NCBI GenBank assembly: GCA_018806915.1
Contig: JAGKQI010000071.1
Coordinates: forward strand, 62,001 to 126,000
Length of the DNA stretch: 64,000 nt
Reading direction: 5' to 3'
Source of the DNA: Phytophthora colocasiae
Taxonomy: Eukaryota > Oomycota > Peronosporomycetes > Peronosporales > Peronosporaceae
Shown: one piece after another, positions 22,453 through 33,339 of the stretch
Position numbering within the stretch: the stretch's first letter is position 1
Layout: each line of letters starts with the position of its first letter
Position numbers and translations under genes: made by a program
The notes under the pieces: model-generated
The model's database searches: none
What the model was told of the DNA's origin: nothing
What the model saw: only the letters and a program-made list of their open reading frames with translations

Positions 22453-23218
22453 ATGACTCCTGTTCCTCCCAATGCGAAGGTGTGGCTTGTGACGGGCTGT
22501 GCATCAGGCTTGGGCCGAGAGGTGGTGCTCGCAGCCTTGGCGCACGGAGACTGCGTGATTGCCACGGCTCGTAATCCGGAACGACTCGCTGATCTCGAGA
22601 AGAAAGGCGCCCGGACGTTGGCATTGGATGTGACTGCGAGCCAGGAAGAGCTCAATGCAGTAGCGGCTCAAGCACTGAGCATGTACGGCACTATCGACGT
22701 CCTGGTGAACAATGCGGCGTATCTGCTTGAAGGAGCTATTGAAGAGTGCAGGCACGTTGGTGACGTTTTCTGACTTGATTGTCTGACTTACGATATCTTG
22801 ATTTTTGTATGGACAGTGAGCAGGAGGTTCTTCAGCAGCGTGTCCTATGTGCCGTTCTACCGCATATGCGTGAGAAGAAAGCTGGTGTTGTAGCTAATGT
22901 GGGCTCAGCTGGTGGCTGGACGGGTATTCCAGGTATTGGACTCTACGGTTCTACCAAATTCGCCATTGCTGGGATCACCTTGGCACTGCGTGAGGAGGTG
23001 GCTCCGCTCGGGATTGACGTGACGGTGGTGGAGCCTGGAGCCTTCCGGACGTCCATTCTGGGCAAAGGATTCGTCTGTGCGAAGGATCCGATTGAGGACT
23101 TTGCACCGATCACCAAGCCGTTGACCACACACGTCGCCAACTTCAGCGGTAAACAACCTGGTGATCCTGCGAAAGCCGCGCAGCTCATGGTCGAAGCGTT
23201 GACCAAGACTGGACGTTG

Positions 23219-23233
23219 CGAGGGGAAGGCATT
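23219..23233 (+). repeat. Target-site duplication, left copy
   Basis: CGAGGGGAAGGCATT, identical to 24502-24516; the SDR reading frame resumes in the right copy. Confidence 0.9.
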
Positions 23234-24501
23234 TTTATTTTTATTTTTAGCGGTCAACGCCGAAAGCGCTCAGGGCGAGCTCTGCATCAGCCCCGCATAC
23301 CGGGCGTGTACCCGGCGGCTCCGGCTGCCGTCCTCGCGATCTAAACTTTGACTATATAAGCTTCCTAGTGTTTCCATGCAGTAGATCACAGTCCGGCTAT
23401 CTGGTTATGCATTTGGTAGATCTGCTCAGCAGGTCCACATGGTCGGAGTCTCTGGATCTCCTTCCTGTCTCTTCAGTTCCTCATCTTGCCGGGTAGCTAC
23501 AGCACGATGCGGTCCATTCAGATCCAGTAGCTGGATCCTCAGTTACTGACTAATCCGTAGATTTCGTCATCCAATGTGCAGGATAGTCCTCAGCGTACTC
23601 CCAGGCTCATCACTTTCGCTCCTTCACTATTTTCCACAAACGTTGCAGCACTTTTCTTTCTCGTTCCTTGATCGGCAGGGGTCTGTCGTTGTCTTGGGCA
23701 CGTGCTCATCTCTTCCTTCGATTCCATCTTGAGGTGTTAAAATTAGTCTTTCATTGTCGACACGTCACCTTGGGGCTACGGGCTTCTTGTCGTGTTCTTG
23801 TCCGTGCGTTGATGTGTCTTGTCTTCTCCTATCGCCTAGAAAGTCGAGTATTGTAGCGGGAAGACTGTCTGTCGGGTACCTTGCACGCATCTTTCACCTT
23901 CGGCTGGGTCGGAGTCCGTGACGTTTGTTATCTTCTTCACGTCGGTAGATGGTCGGGGTAAATTCCATATGCCGGGTTCTCATACACGTGTGTGCCATCG
24001 CAATTTGGTTTTGTAGTGGGGTCTAGGTAGCGAGCGCTGCGGCGGTCCGCTCGGGCTTCCTATGTTTGTTACTTCTGTCAAAGTTCATGTTGTTCATGTC
24101 ACGTGCCTGTGCACGACAGTGACGGCACTTCCGGAAAGACTGTTTGCTTCCCGATGATCCACCTTGTGGTAGGTGCTCTCTTCATCGTCTTCTCCTTCAC
24201 CTTCTTCTCATATTTGTACCTACAATCCGGTACACTTGTCGCCCGTTGGGAACCGTCGCTAAGCCTTCTTGGTCGAATCATGCTGTTAGCTTCGCGCTGT
24301 CACTGCATCAGGCTCGTTCTGTGTTCCTGATGTGCTGCACGGGTCGGCCTTGTATAATGTTGCTGTACTGGTGCTTGTTTTCTTGCTGCGACTAATGCTG
24401 CACGACACCCGCGTAGCTACGCGGGTGGCCGAGGGGCCCGCCAAGTTCCCCCCCTCGGACTTTTGGTTTCACTTGGGCACCTGCGGGTATTTTGGGGAAT
24501 C
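23234..24501 (-). mobile_element. Non-LTR retroposon (non-coding) with A-rich tail
   Basis: A 1,268-bp insertion flanked by a perfect 15-bp duplication, CGAGGGGAAGGCATT (23219-23233 and 24502-24516). Read on the minus strand it ends in an A-rich (TAAAAA)n tail at 23234-23251 next to the duplication, the mark of target-primed reverse transcription. No ORF over about 70 codons is found, so it is a SINE-like or 5'-truncated LINE element mobilised in trans. A 9-bp palindromic pair (ACCCGCGTA/TACGCGGGT) lies at 24408-24425. Confidence 0.85.
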
Positions 24502-24516
24502 CGAGGGGAAGGCATT
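24502..24516 (+). repeat. Target-site duplication, right copy
   Basis: Identical to 23219-23233; it brackets the retroposon. Confidence 0.9.
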
Positions 24517-24682
24517 ACCCAGTAGATTGCTTCTTGGCAAGGACGCGGTGAAGCTTGGACGTGGCGTATTAGAGCAGAACAAGCGCGAGCTGGACGAATG
24601 GGAGGGGCTGACGAGATCAACCGACTTCGACGCTAGTACACCGTAGATTCATTCACCCTAGAATTAATAAAGAGATGAGTTG

Positions 24683-24701
24683 TTAGCCCCTCCAGTCCCA
24701 A
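24683..24701 (+). repeat. Left terminal inverted repeat of piggyBac element
   Basis: Starts TTAGCCCC and pairs imperfectly with 28077-28095. Confidence 0.7.
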
Positions 24702-24917
24702 CGTCGTAAGATACGCCATAGCCAAAATTCTATGGCGTAAGATACGCCATAGGATGCGTCACAACAGGATTTGGCTCGAAAAGTTTTTTCTCATAATTTA
24801 ATCAAGTCACTTTACAAACATTAGATTCAACAGGTTTTTTTGAAATTGTTAGAAACAGGGAGAGCGGGAAGCGTAGGTGAAGGGGATCAGTTTCTCGGAT
24901 ACGCAGCAATGCCAACA

Positions 24918-24933
24918 GCTCATTCCAGAATTT
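24918..24933 (+). promoter_or_regulatory. Oomycete-type core promoter of the transposase
   Basis: GCTCATTCCAGAATTT matches 15 of 16 positions of GCTCATTYYNCAWTTT and is 6 bases before the ATG at 24939. This argues against the ATG at 24909 as the start. Confidence 0.65.
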
Positions 24934-24938
24934 TCCCC

Positions 24939-27744
24939 ATGGCGCGTATCCGGTCCAGTCGTCGGGGGAAGGCCGCTGCCACAGCCGCTGCCACAGCCGC
25001 TGCCACAACCACCACTGCACGCAATATAGACTTCGGCCACTTTTGGCGCCAGCTTCGAGCGGCTGGATGGACTGCTAAAAAAACCTAGTGGTCTCCAGAC
25101 GGAATGGAGTTACTCGGCCCCCGGTAGTGCTGAGATTTTTGTCGGTGAGGATGCAGTTGTCGCGCATGCGCTGAAGGCCGGATTGATCGACGAGGACGGG
25201 CCCAGAGAGAGCGACAACGAGGCGAACGGCCTGAGTGACAGCAGCACAGAAGAAGGCGTTAGAGCATCGCAGATTGATACCAGCATACAGCTTTCTCAAC
25301 GCACCATGGACGACTTGTTCGGCTCTTCTAGTGAGTCAGAGCCTGACCTCTCGCAGTCTGCCGTTACACGGGCATTTGACTTGCCCCCAGAAGGCCTGGT
25401 ACTCGATGCGTCCCAAGTGGAAGAAGCTGCCGCAGGATTGCAGTTATTGTCCGGGGCATCTGGTGCTGAAAGCGTTGACAAAGCAGACGATGAATCCCCA
25501 GCTGGAGAATCAAGACGTCCACGTCGATGCCACCCACTGAAAGCTGAAAAGGACATCAACTTTGTACCGGACGATGAAAACCCCAGCCTGTACGAGAGTT
25601 TCAGCTCAAGTGAGAGCGACGGCGTAGCCTACCAGGATTCGGAAGAAGGTACCGATAACGCTCGGCAAGATGATGACAGTGACGATGTCATTTCTGGACA
25701 GCGGTGACGCTGCGGATATGGATGAGGCGTATATCTCCTCTCTTCAGATGGACGCTCTGGACAGACGCAGCGTACAACAGCGTCAGGACGCGCTGCGTGG
25801 CACAGAGTGGACGCCTGTGTCGTCTTCTTACGAGACGGATGTGGACGCTTATCCAGGACTCAACATGGAGCAAGCACAGCCCGTCAGCGAGCTGCGCAGA
25901 CTGTGCCACTCACCGCTTTTGACGTTCTTCTATTTCATGCCCAAATCCATGTGGGTGATGATCAACTACGAGTCGAACGTGTACGCCCTACAGCAAGTTG
26001 ACCGGCGAGCTGGAGAAATTCAGAGACGGCAAGCAAAACAAGGGGACCGTCGGCAGGAGACTCTCAAGAACATTCAGCGACGGTTGAAGGCGAAGACACC
26101 ATACCAAACACACGAAATCCTGCATGTAATTGGCCTACTTGTCGCCCGGATGTTGTGCCCGCAGAAGAACTTTCGGTCGCACTGGTCAATGGTGGCGGAT
26201 GGAGCGGTTCCAGCCGGAAGCTTCGGCCACTTCATGGGACGCAACAGATGCCAAGATATCCTGCAGAATCTACATTTCGTAGACAATCAGAGTGAGAGGA
26301 ACCGGGACAAGCTCTGGAAGCTCCGACCGGTCATCACTAAGGTGCAGCAACGCTTCCTTGAGGGCTGGTCGTTACCAGGCGTCTTTTCGTTTGATGAAGG
26401 CGTTCTTCCTGCAACGTCTAAGCGGAACACCACAAGAATGTTTATGCCAGATAAACCGCACCGCTATGGGACGAAGATGTTCATGACATGTGACTCACGT
26501 ACCGCATATTGTCATAGGTACGTTTATTTATGTCGTAACTTACCCCATCTAGCTGCTGACTGGCATTTTATGGCGTAACTTACCAGGTTTGAGATGTACG
26601 CCGGCAAGCGCAACACCGAGGAAGATGGCAGCTCCACATTTGACCACAAGACAGGAGCAGCGGCGGTTGTTCGAAACCTGAGAATCGTTCTTGCTCAGAA
26701 CGAGCGTCATCGCTGGCATGCAGTTGTAGTAGACTGGTACTACTCTTCCATTCTCCTCGCCGTCGAGCTTCTCAAAATGAACATCTACGTGGTGGGTACA
26801 GTAATGGTGAACCGTTTGGGACTGGACAAGAACCTGAAGGTGAAGAGTGCAACACGGCCTGCCAATATTCCTCGCGGAACATTTACCTTTTCCCGTTCTG
26901 TCGCGATCCCATCAATGGTTGCGCGTTCCATTGGTGGGACCGCAAACCGGTCCATTACCTTTGCACCGGGGCTGTGATGACCGCTTCGTCTATTCAAAGG
27001 AAGGTGAAACAAGTTGGTGCCGTTTCCGTGCCGTGCCCCACCGCAGTCAATGACTACCAAGGCTGGATGGGAGGAGTTGATGTTCATGACCAACTCCGCC
27101 TCCAGGCCTATTCTCTGCAGACTTCTACAAGATTCAAGAAGTACTACAAAGGGCTGTTTCTAGGCTTTGTCGACCTGGTCCTCGTGAACTCCTATATCTC
27201 TCACACAGAAGCAGCCAAAATCGCTGGTACTACACCTATGGGCCGTCGGAAATGGTTTGGGGTGCTTCAGAACCAGTTCCTCCAATTGAAGGCTGAAGAC
27301 TTTTCGGGTGTAGTGGCAACACCTCCACCCACCACCTCCAAGCGCAAGCGTGCTCCGGTCCGACTTACGCATGTGTTAGAGCAGTCGGAAGACTGGGTTA
27401 CCGTTTCCAACGTCCAAAAGCGGCGCTAGCGCTGTTGCAAAGTTTGTGCTCTGCTTCGGACCGACAGGAAGAAGAAGTCATACGCGACGACTTTCTTCTG
27501 CGAGCGGTGCTCTGTGGATGATGCTAAATGCTGGTTATGCAACAAGATACGGAGGGAGTACAAGGGCGTGGCCAAAACCTGCTTTGAGATATGGCATGAC
27601 GACTTCGACGCTGGAGATGCTATTCCAGCGACCTTAGGGAAGCGAATTGTGCTGAGACGCCCGGGCCAAGAAGCAGGAAGGCGTAAAATGACACGCCGGG
27701 AACTCCGGCTTCAGGCTGAAGAAGCTGATGATGAGGCAGAGTAG
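24939..27744 (+). pseudogene. piggyBac transposase, multiply broken
   Basis: Features in order: Ala/Thr repeats from a 12-bp tandem repeat (24972-25008), an acidic Ser-rich N-terminus, the DDE transposase core (PYQTHEILHVIGLLVARML, FSFDEGVLPATSKR, PHRYGTKMFMTCDS, MYAGKRN, VVVDWYYSSILLAVELL, GWMGGVDVHDQLRLQAYS) and a cysteine-rich C-terminus (CCKVC, FFCERC, CWLCNK, CFEIWHDDF). An intron of 69 bp (26518-26586, GTACGT..ACCAG) is well supported. Lesions: a one-base slip in an A7 run (25077-25083), a frame change near 25690-25705, another near 26918, and an in-frame TAG at 27427-27429 separating the core from the cysteine-rich domain. The carboxylates FDEG, VDWYY and GGVDVHD are still present, so decay seems moderate. 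Confidence 0.88.
26518..26586 (+). other. Intron in piggyBac transposase
   Basis: GTACGT..TTACCAG, phase 2. It contains two copies of ATGKCGTAACTTACC (about 26535 and 26570), related to the subterminal repeats of the element. Confidence 0.7.
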
Positions 27745-28076
27745 AGTAAGAAATGCTAGTCAATAATTGATGAGTCCACCGCGATCAGAGATTGTAATAC
27801 ACCGTACCTTGAAGATATGTGCGTTTTATCCTTCCTGTTTGCAAATGACAGGCCAACCTTTGGACTTTCTTTTTTGACTCTGCACGTATTCGGGGCAAGT
27901 TACGACATAGAGCTCAGGGCTGTTGACAGTAAGGTGTATAAGTGACGACATTGCTCAGCAGACCTGTTGACAACTAATACTTCGTTTGCTAAGGCTGTCT
28001 TTGCTCCTTACAATTTCGTAGTCTAACACTAAGCCGTAAGATACGGCATAAATTAGGCCGTTCTGGGGTCTCATTC

Positions 28077-28095
28077 TTGGGATCCGGGGGGTTAA
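28077..28095 (-). repeat. Right terminal inverted repeat of piggyBac element
   Basis: Ends GGGGGGTTAA on the plus strand; TTAA at 28092-28095 is the target sequence. Confidence 0.7.
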
Positions 28096-28302
28096 AGCGT
28101 TCTTGGAGCTGGTAACTTACAGCCTGTACGCCATCGGCTGCGTTGAAGATACCACGTGATGTGTCTTCAATGGCGTGTGGAGTCCACATTTGGATGTGTC
28201 CACACTGTGGACACATCCAAATCGTTGGGGATGCAGACCGCGACCAGGCAAAGCGGAGTTCTCGCTCTCACTCTTATTCTCTCGGTGCGGAGATCTCTCA
28301 CC

Positions 28303-29205
28303 ATGACTGAGGTTTCACAAGTCGAAGGCTCTAAGGTTTGGCTTGTGACTGCATGCTCTTCGGGTTTCGGCAAGGAGATCGTTCTGGCCGCTTTGGCTCG
28401 TGGTGATCGCGTCATTGCAACGGCTCGAGATGCCAGCAAACTCCAAGACCTCGTGGATCAAGGCGCACGCGCGTTGGCGTTGGATGTGACGGCGAGTGAC
28501 GCAGAGATCAACAAGGTGATCACCAAGGCTTTAAGCTTTTATGGATCTATCGACATCCTCGTCAACAACGCGGCGTTCCTACTTGGTGGAGCTATCGAGG
28601 AGTGTTCGGACGATGAAGCGTTCCATCAGTTCAATACGAACGTCTTTGGAACTTTGCGGATGCTGCGTGCTGTGCTGCCCCACATGCGTGCAAAGCGGTC
28701 AGGTGTTGTAGCCAATATCGGGTCGGCCAGTGGCTGGTTCGGGATCAAGACGATGGGCGTCTACGGGTCCACGAAGTTCGCTCTCGCCGGTCTCACATTG
28801 GCTCTACGAGCGGAACTGGAGGCGTTCGGTATCGACGTCACTATCATCGAACCCGGTTCATTCCGTACGAGTATCTTGGGCAAGGGGTTTTCGGCTATGA
28901 AGAGCTCTATCCCTGATTACCTCCCGATCACGGAGCCTCTGCACAACCGCATCAACAACGTTCAGTCGGACGTTCCGGAAGCAAAACAGCCTGGAGATCC
29001 GGCTAAAGGAGCACAAGTGATCGTCGAGGTGCTCACTAAAAGCGGTCGTTGCGCTGGAAAGACCATCCCAAGCCGTATGCTGCTGGGTAAGGATGCAATT
29101 CAGATCGGAGACGGTGTGTTGAAGGAAAACCGGCGCGAGTTTGATGACTGGGCTGCAATTGCGTCCTCCACGGACCATGACGATGTCCTGCAGGCCAGAC
29201 TGTAA
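28303..29205 (+). CDS. Short-chain dehydrogenase/reductase
   Basis: Intact, 300 residues, single exon. The ATG at 28303 puts the Rossmann glycine motif at the usual distance: TACSSGFG at about 16-23, NNAA at 88-91, Ser 141/143 and Y154-x3-K158 catalytic residues (YGSTK), then GSFRTSILGKG. A longer frame upstream (28156) lacks family-like sequence. NAD(P)-dependent oxidoreductase of the classical SDR type; the closest style is bacterial and fungal ketoreductase/oxidoreductase proteins, and the substrate is unknown. The C-terminal tail (IPSRMLLGKDAI) is shared with the broken paralogue 3.7 kb upstream, so the pair arose by tandem duplication before the retroposon and piggyBac insertions. Confidence 0.93.
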   Translation: MTEVSQVEGSKVWLVTACSSGFGKEIVLAALARGDRVIATARDASKLQDLVDQGARALALDVTASDAEINKVITKALSFYGSIDILVNNAAFLLGGAIEECSDDEAFHQFNTNVFGTLRMLRAVLPHMRAKRSGVVANIGSASGWFGIKTMGVYGSTKFALAGLTLALRAELEAFGIDVTIIEPGSFRTSILGKGFSAMKSSIPDYLPITEPLHNRINNVQSDVPEAKQPGDPAKGAQVIVEVLTKSGRCAGKTIPSRMLLGKDAIQIGDGVLKENRREFDDWAAIASSTDHDDVLQARL

Positions 29206-29287
29206 GAAGGAAAGTGAGAAGTAACCAAGTGAATAAAGCGAGTGAATTCGCGGGTTAAAAGCTACCAATGGTACAAGCTTTGTTGAC

Positions 29288-30607
29288 TTACAGGGTTTTG
29301 GTAGTATTGCTCTCCCCCGCGACGGCACATTTAGGCAGGACGCCCTTGGTAATGAGGTCCTTGACGATCGATTGGGATGGAATCGCTCCATTCAAACAAC
29401 CGCCACAATGGTGCAGTGCAATGACGTTGTTGTCGTTCGTGGAAATGATCGGAGAGCCCGACGAACCTTCCTGAGTGTCCACGTAGTACCCAACGTCATC
29501 CACGCCACAATTCGTGACCGTCAGAGACTCGACACGACCTGGTTGACCATTGTAGAGCCACGCGATGCGCTTCCCATAGCCCAGAGGGTGCTGCGGGATG
29601 TAGATGTCCTCGTTCAGCACAGCTCCAGAGCTCCGGAACTGCAGATACCCTCCTGTTTTGTGGTAGAGTTCCGAGTAGTTCGCGATGCTGGTGTTGACTC
29701 CAAGCCGAACCAAAGCGTAGTCCAAGTCTTCTGACACAGCTACAAGAGTCGTGCCTGCCATACCAACAGGACCAGGACAAGCTCCGCGTGAATCGCACTT
29801 CTCATCGCCACCACAGCTCATCGACTCGGCTAGAAACTCCACTTTTGTATTGAGCGCGTCTTGGTTGTCGCTGATACAGTGCTGGTTGGTGATCAAGTGT
29901 CCGTCACAGCCTAGGAGCCACCCGGTGCAGTACGCGATCTCCATGCCGTTCTCCTTGATGATCGACAGACGAGCTACCGGCTGAGACTTGGCCAACATGA
30001 TAGCTCCTTCCTCACTGTTGGTAGAACTGGGAGCACAAGCAGCTTCTACCGACTCGTCTGTACCACACAAACTCTCGTCGTTCTTGCCACTTTCCGTTGC
30101 GTTCGCTGTGTTAGTTAAATTCACTTTGACTGGGACTTTTAAGTGTTGAGCTTCTTCGACTAGTTCCTTCGGGGAGAAAAGTAGACCACTAACAGTGAAA
30201 CCCAAGCACGAAGAGGGCTTCGCAGTGTCATTAGCTTCTACCTTGTAGAGTTCAAGTAGAACACCAGTTCCAACGATGGCAGTCGAGTAGAATTTACCGG
30301 TTGCGTTCTTCCCAGACAGCGCAGCTACTGGTGGAGACGTTTTCGGAGCATTCGAAGCTCTCACGACCAACACATCGGCCTTCGGGAGGTTGAACTGTGT
30401 GAAATGAAGCACATAGACGCCTTTGCCAAGTCCAGGGTCCAGTTGCAGACGATAAGAAGGTTCAGAGGCGGTTGACATTGGCAAATCCGAGTACGTAGAG
30501 AACTTGCAGCCCACACCGACGAGAATCTCCACTTCTTGGCCAGTAGTTTGAGCGACGGCCTCAACGACAGCAAGTAGAGTAAGTAGCGTTACGAATGACC
30601 ACTTCAT
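29288..30607 (-). CDS. Secreted trypsin-fold serine protease
   Basis: 439 residues from the ATG at 30605-30607, chosen for its signal peptide (MKWSFVTLLTLLAVVEAVAQ). The protease domain occupies roughly 205-420 with H243 (TNQHC), D296 (DLDYALVRL) and S385 (GSSGSP). The spacing and the SSGSP box resemble bacterial-type lysyl/glutamyl endopeptidases of clan PA more than chymotrypsin. Residues 21-200 form a secreted beta-rich N-terminal region followed by a low-complexity linker with potential N-glycosylation sites. Many cysteines point to an extracellular disulfide-bonded enzyme. Role inferred: extracellular proteolysis. Substrate unknown. Confidence 0.85.
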   Translation of the reverse strand: MKWSFVTLLTLLAVVEAVAQTTGQEVEILVGVGCKFSTYSDLPMSTASEPSYRLQLDPGLGKGVYVLHFTQFNLPKADVLVVRASNAPKTSPPVAALSGKNATGKFYSTAIVGTGVLLELYKVEANDTAKPSSCLGFTVSGLLFSPKELVEEAQHLKVPVKVNLTNTANATESGKNDESLCGTDESVEAACAPSSTNSEEGAIMLAKSQPVARLSIIKENGMEIAYCTGWLLGCDGHLITNQHCISDNQDALNTKVEFLAESMSCGGDEKCDSRGACPGPVGMAGTTLVAVSEDLDYALVRLGVNTSIANYSELYHKTGGYLQFRSSGAVLNEDIYIPQHPLGYGKRIAWLYNGQPGRVESLTVTNCGVDDVGYYVDTQEGSSGSPIISTNDNNVIALHHCGGCLNGAIPSQSIVKDLITKGVLPKCAVAGESNTTKTL

Positions 30608-30793
30608 TCTAGTTCTATGTCGTCGCACCAAGCCAAAAAGGAGAGTGTCGTAACGCTGCAAGAGCTCATGTACGTTGATTGAGAAACTTCGTGATGGACG
30701 TTTAGTCCAAGTGAGCGAAGGTGGTTGATCATGAGCTTCTACATCAGTCGAAGAAGAATTCAATTTTGATAGAAATACTGTGAACTTTTGACC

Positions 30794-33151
30794 TTAAACC
30801 TCGTGCTTCTGTAGCATTTTACTGAACTCCTCGAGATCGATCTTGCCGTCCCCGTTCCGGTCCATTTGGTAGACGAGTTCACGCACATCGTCGTGGTCCA
30901 GAGCTTGGCCCAACGTCTTGAAGATGGAGACGAATTCGTCCACTGAAATCGTTCCGCTGGCGTCAGTATCGACCATCCGGAAGATTTCCTCCACTAGCTC
31001 TTCCTTAGAGTGACGACTCTCTTGGATTCTGGCACTGCACCATTTGTAAAAGGCTTCGAACGTGATTTCCTGCGGACCTTCGACCATTAACCCCTCTTTA
31101 CTGACGTGATCATCGTCATTTTCCAGTTCTTCAGCCACGAGATCCGTCATTAACCGGTTGAGCTGCATATCATCCAGGTCGTGCGTAATAGCAAGCAAAA
31201 GACTGGCCATCTCGTCTCGAGATACCGATCCGGAGCCATCCACGTCGAAAAGACAGAAGATGGTGTGGATTTCTCGTCTCTCCATCTCCCGGCGGTAGGC
31301 ATCTCCACGCTTTTCCCTTGGTGTGAGGTATGCAGCTAATGGGGATAAAGGAGGCTCTACTGAAGCTTTAGGCGATAGCTGGAGTGGTGGAGGAGTCTGG
31401 TTGATCGAACGTAACACACCAGCAGTGACGGTCGGGTCCAAATGTGTAGATGATCGACGACGAGCAGCTTTGAAGGTTGCACTGGCATCAATAGGCATAA
31501 TACTGGAACGTCGACGACTGACTGGCATGGGAACTTCCGGCATCAATTCGATGTTGAGCTTGAGCTGTTGACTCGTCCGACGGACATTTTCACGAAGATG
31601 AATCTTCATTTCAGCAACGAATCGAAGAGTGCGAAGAGTTTGACGAGCACGTAGTAGTCGAGTGACTTGTACTATCACTTTGGACACTTTCATGTGCTCC
31701 ACGTTGAACGCTAACAAGCCATCACGAGCGATTCGAGTGGACATGAAGGGCACGGCAATACTTGGGATTATAAAGAGGACGCACAAGAAACCAACGAATG
31801 CTGGGTGGTCTCCAAAGAGTTCTGCGATCTGATACGTTTCACGAAGTAAAAAGGTGGAAAGGTGTAGTGCAGTGAGAAGGAAGACCATTCGCGTTGAGAA
31901 AAGAGCGAGCATAACACCATTACCCGATCCACCGCCGATGAGACTTCGTTGACGCTGTTTAAGTTCCTTTTCGGAAAGATCGCGACCGCCATTAGGAAGT
32001 AGTTTAACGTACGGAGGGATCCATGAGTGCGATTCATCGTAGTCTCTGTCTCCTTCTTCCGCATCAGCTAGTAACCAAGTTTTCTCGGTATGGTTTGGGT
32101 GAGATAGTGGGGAGAGTCCGTGTTGACACCGCCACGCGCTTTTGAAACGTAAACGCTCGGCGTCATATTGCAATCGAGGCGGAGTGAGCAAGCACCGCAT
32201 CGCGTGGACTCGTCGATACACGAAATCATTCAACGCGATAAGAGAAAACCCAGCAAAGAGAAGAATTACTACTTCTCCGCGAGGTCCAGCGTGCCAACAA
32301 AGTCCAAGAAGAGCCACCAACACCACGTCGAGAGCAATCCATGTCGCCATATCGATTTGAATCAATCTCCCCATGACTTCGCCTGAAATGATCGAGAGAT
32401 ACTCGTTAAACGGGAATCGAGTATCATCACTTTGTAGCTGGAACTCTTTTGCTAAAAGTCGAGCTGTGTCCTCATCCGGATGGTTGGAGCGGTAGTCCAT
32501 AAACCGTCGGCGTAGAGCCAAGTAGACCACCTCACGCTCTGCCTTTCGAGCTGCAGAAGCTCGATGCCAAGAGAAATAACTCAACCAAGACGTGGATGGC
32601 TCAGTAGATAGAGCGTACTCGGAGAGCACTGAGGGAATGTCTGCACAACTGCGCTCGAACTCTCTCCACTCGTGTTGCACGTGCATTCCAAGTCGTAGCA
32701 AACCGAGACAAAGCACCAAGAAGATGACAATGAAAAGAAACAGCGCCATATGCAGCTTCTCGATGATTTCCTGCAGCTCCGCACTACCTCCTAACACAGC
32801 CCGTGAGAGCCATGGTAACACCTCGATCTTCGTAACGACGAACAGCAACAGACCGATGAAGCCTAGTGTCGTGAGCTCGCCGAAGACTGTGTTGACGAAC
32901 GGCATGTTGAGTTCATCTGTGTGTTCTCGAAGTAGTTCGGTCGAGATTTCAAACAGGATAGAGATGGCTACAAGCGTCGAGATGGTGACAGCAGCCACAA
33001 CACCGACTCGACCACCTTCCGCCTCGGTTTCTCCGTCTGGTTTATCTTCTACTGGACGTTTCTCGGTCTCTTGGGCGACCACATAAGCCACCACTAGCAA
33101 CAATAAGCTGATAACTCGTACTGCATCCCTCCAACGCCAGTTCCTTGTCAT
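30794..33151 (-). CDS. MLO-like seven-helix protein with EF-hands
   Basis: 785 residues, one exon. A signal peptide ([15 protein letters not shown]) precedes seven hydrophobic segments. Motifs resemble the plant MLO family: [14 protein letters not shown] after the first helix pair, [16 protein letters not shown], the basic HEWREFE after it, and [14 protein letters not shown]. The long C-terminal tail differs: instead of a calmodulin-binding helix alone it has at least three EF-hands ([12 protein letters not shown] about 640, [12 protein letters not shown] about 728, [12 protein letters not shown] about 764), so calcium may be sensed directly. MLO proteins are plasma-membrane calcium-signalling proteins. 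MLO assignment is by motif only; a generic EF-hand membrane protein is the alternative. Confidence 0.65.
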   Translation of the reverse strand: MTRNWRWRDAVRVISLLLLVVAYVVAQETEKRPVEDKPDGETEAEGGRVGVVAAVTISTLVAISILFEISTELLREHTDELNMPFVNTVFGELTTLGFIGLLLFVVTKIEVLPWLSRAVLGGSAELQEIIEKLHMALFLFIVIFLVLCLGLLRLGMHVQHEWREFERSCADIPSVLSEYALSTEPSTSWLSYFSWHRASAARKAEREVVYLALRRRFMDYRSNHPDEDTARLLAKEFQLQSDDTRFPFNEYLSIISGEVMGRLIQIDMATWIALDVVLVALLGLCWHAGPRGEVVILLFAGFSLIALNDFVYRRVHAMRCLLTPPRLQYDAERLRFKSAWRCQHGLSPLSHPNHTEKTWLLADAEEGDRDYDESHSWIPPYVKLLPNGGRDLSEKELKQRQRSLIGGGSGNGVMLALFSTRMVFLLTALHLSTFLLRETYQIAELFGDHPAFVGFLCVLFIIPSIAVPFMSTRIARDGLLAFNVEHMKVSKVIVQVTRLLRARQTLRTLRFVAEMKIHLRENVRRTSQQLKLNIELMPEVPMPVSRRRSSIMPIDASATFKAARRRSSTHLDPTVTAGVLRSINQTPPPLQLSPKASVEPPLSPLAAYLTPREKRGDAYRREMERREIHTIFCLFDVDGSGSVSRDEMASLLLAITHDLDDMQLNRLMTDLVAEELENDDDHVSKEGLMVEGPQEITFEAFYKWCSARIQESRHSKEELVEEIFRMVDTDASGTISVDEFVSIFKTLGQALDHDDVRELVYQMDRNGDGKIDLEEFSKMLQKHEV

Positions 33152-33339
33152 CCTGAACGCCTAAAGGGCAAATGACACAATGGTCTAGTAGCAATGTGTC
33201 GGTTGACAAACATCGCGTCGTTTCAAGATCGCACATACAAAAACCAAGACAAAAAATCCGATCGGGAATGATGGTTTGAGCCGTTATGAAACGTGTGGTC
33301 AGGATCGCAAGTTGAAGTTGATCTGAGTCTGAGTCCATC

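Larger units (their letters stand above)
22453..24646 (+). pseudogene. Short-chain dehydrogenase/reductase, interrupted by a retroposon
   Basis: This is a close relative of the intact SDR at 28303-29205. It has an ATG at 22453, cofactor motif TGCASGLG, NNAA, a catalytic-type YGSTK and C-terminus LPSRLLLGKDAV..STDFDASTP ending at TAG 24644-24646. Three problems are seen. A short stretch around 22755-22815 reads as a GT..AG intron (GTTGGT..GACAG) absent from the paralogue. The following exon lacks about seven residues of the segment FNTNVFGTL. A 1.27-kb non-coding insertion sits between GRCEGKA and its continuation at 24502. The flanking coding sequence rejoins in frame once the insertion and one duplicate copy are disregarded, so the gene was otherwise whole until recently. 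Family members reduce or oxidise small alcohols and ketones with NAD(P); the substrate is unknown. Confidence 0.85.
24683..28095 (+). mobile_element. piggyBac-type DNA transposon (decayed)
   Basis: A 3.4-kb element with a piggyBac transposase. The ends are inverted repeats: left TTAGCCCCTCCAGTCCCAA, and right (reverse complement of 28077-28095) TTAACCCCCCGGATCCCAA, matching 14 of 19. The right end has the TTAA target of the family; the left has decayed to TTAG. Subterminal CGTAAGATACGCCATA occurs at 24705-24720 and 24736-24751, with CGTAAGATACGGCATA at 28035-28050; these are probable transposase binding sites. It inserted between two SDR paralogues. Confidence 0.82.

Noticed and set aside
24909..24938. 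Upstream ATG for the piggyBac transposase
   Set aside because: It precedes the core-promoter match at 24918-24933, so transcripts would normally start after it.
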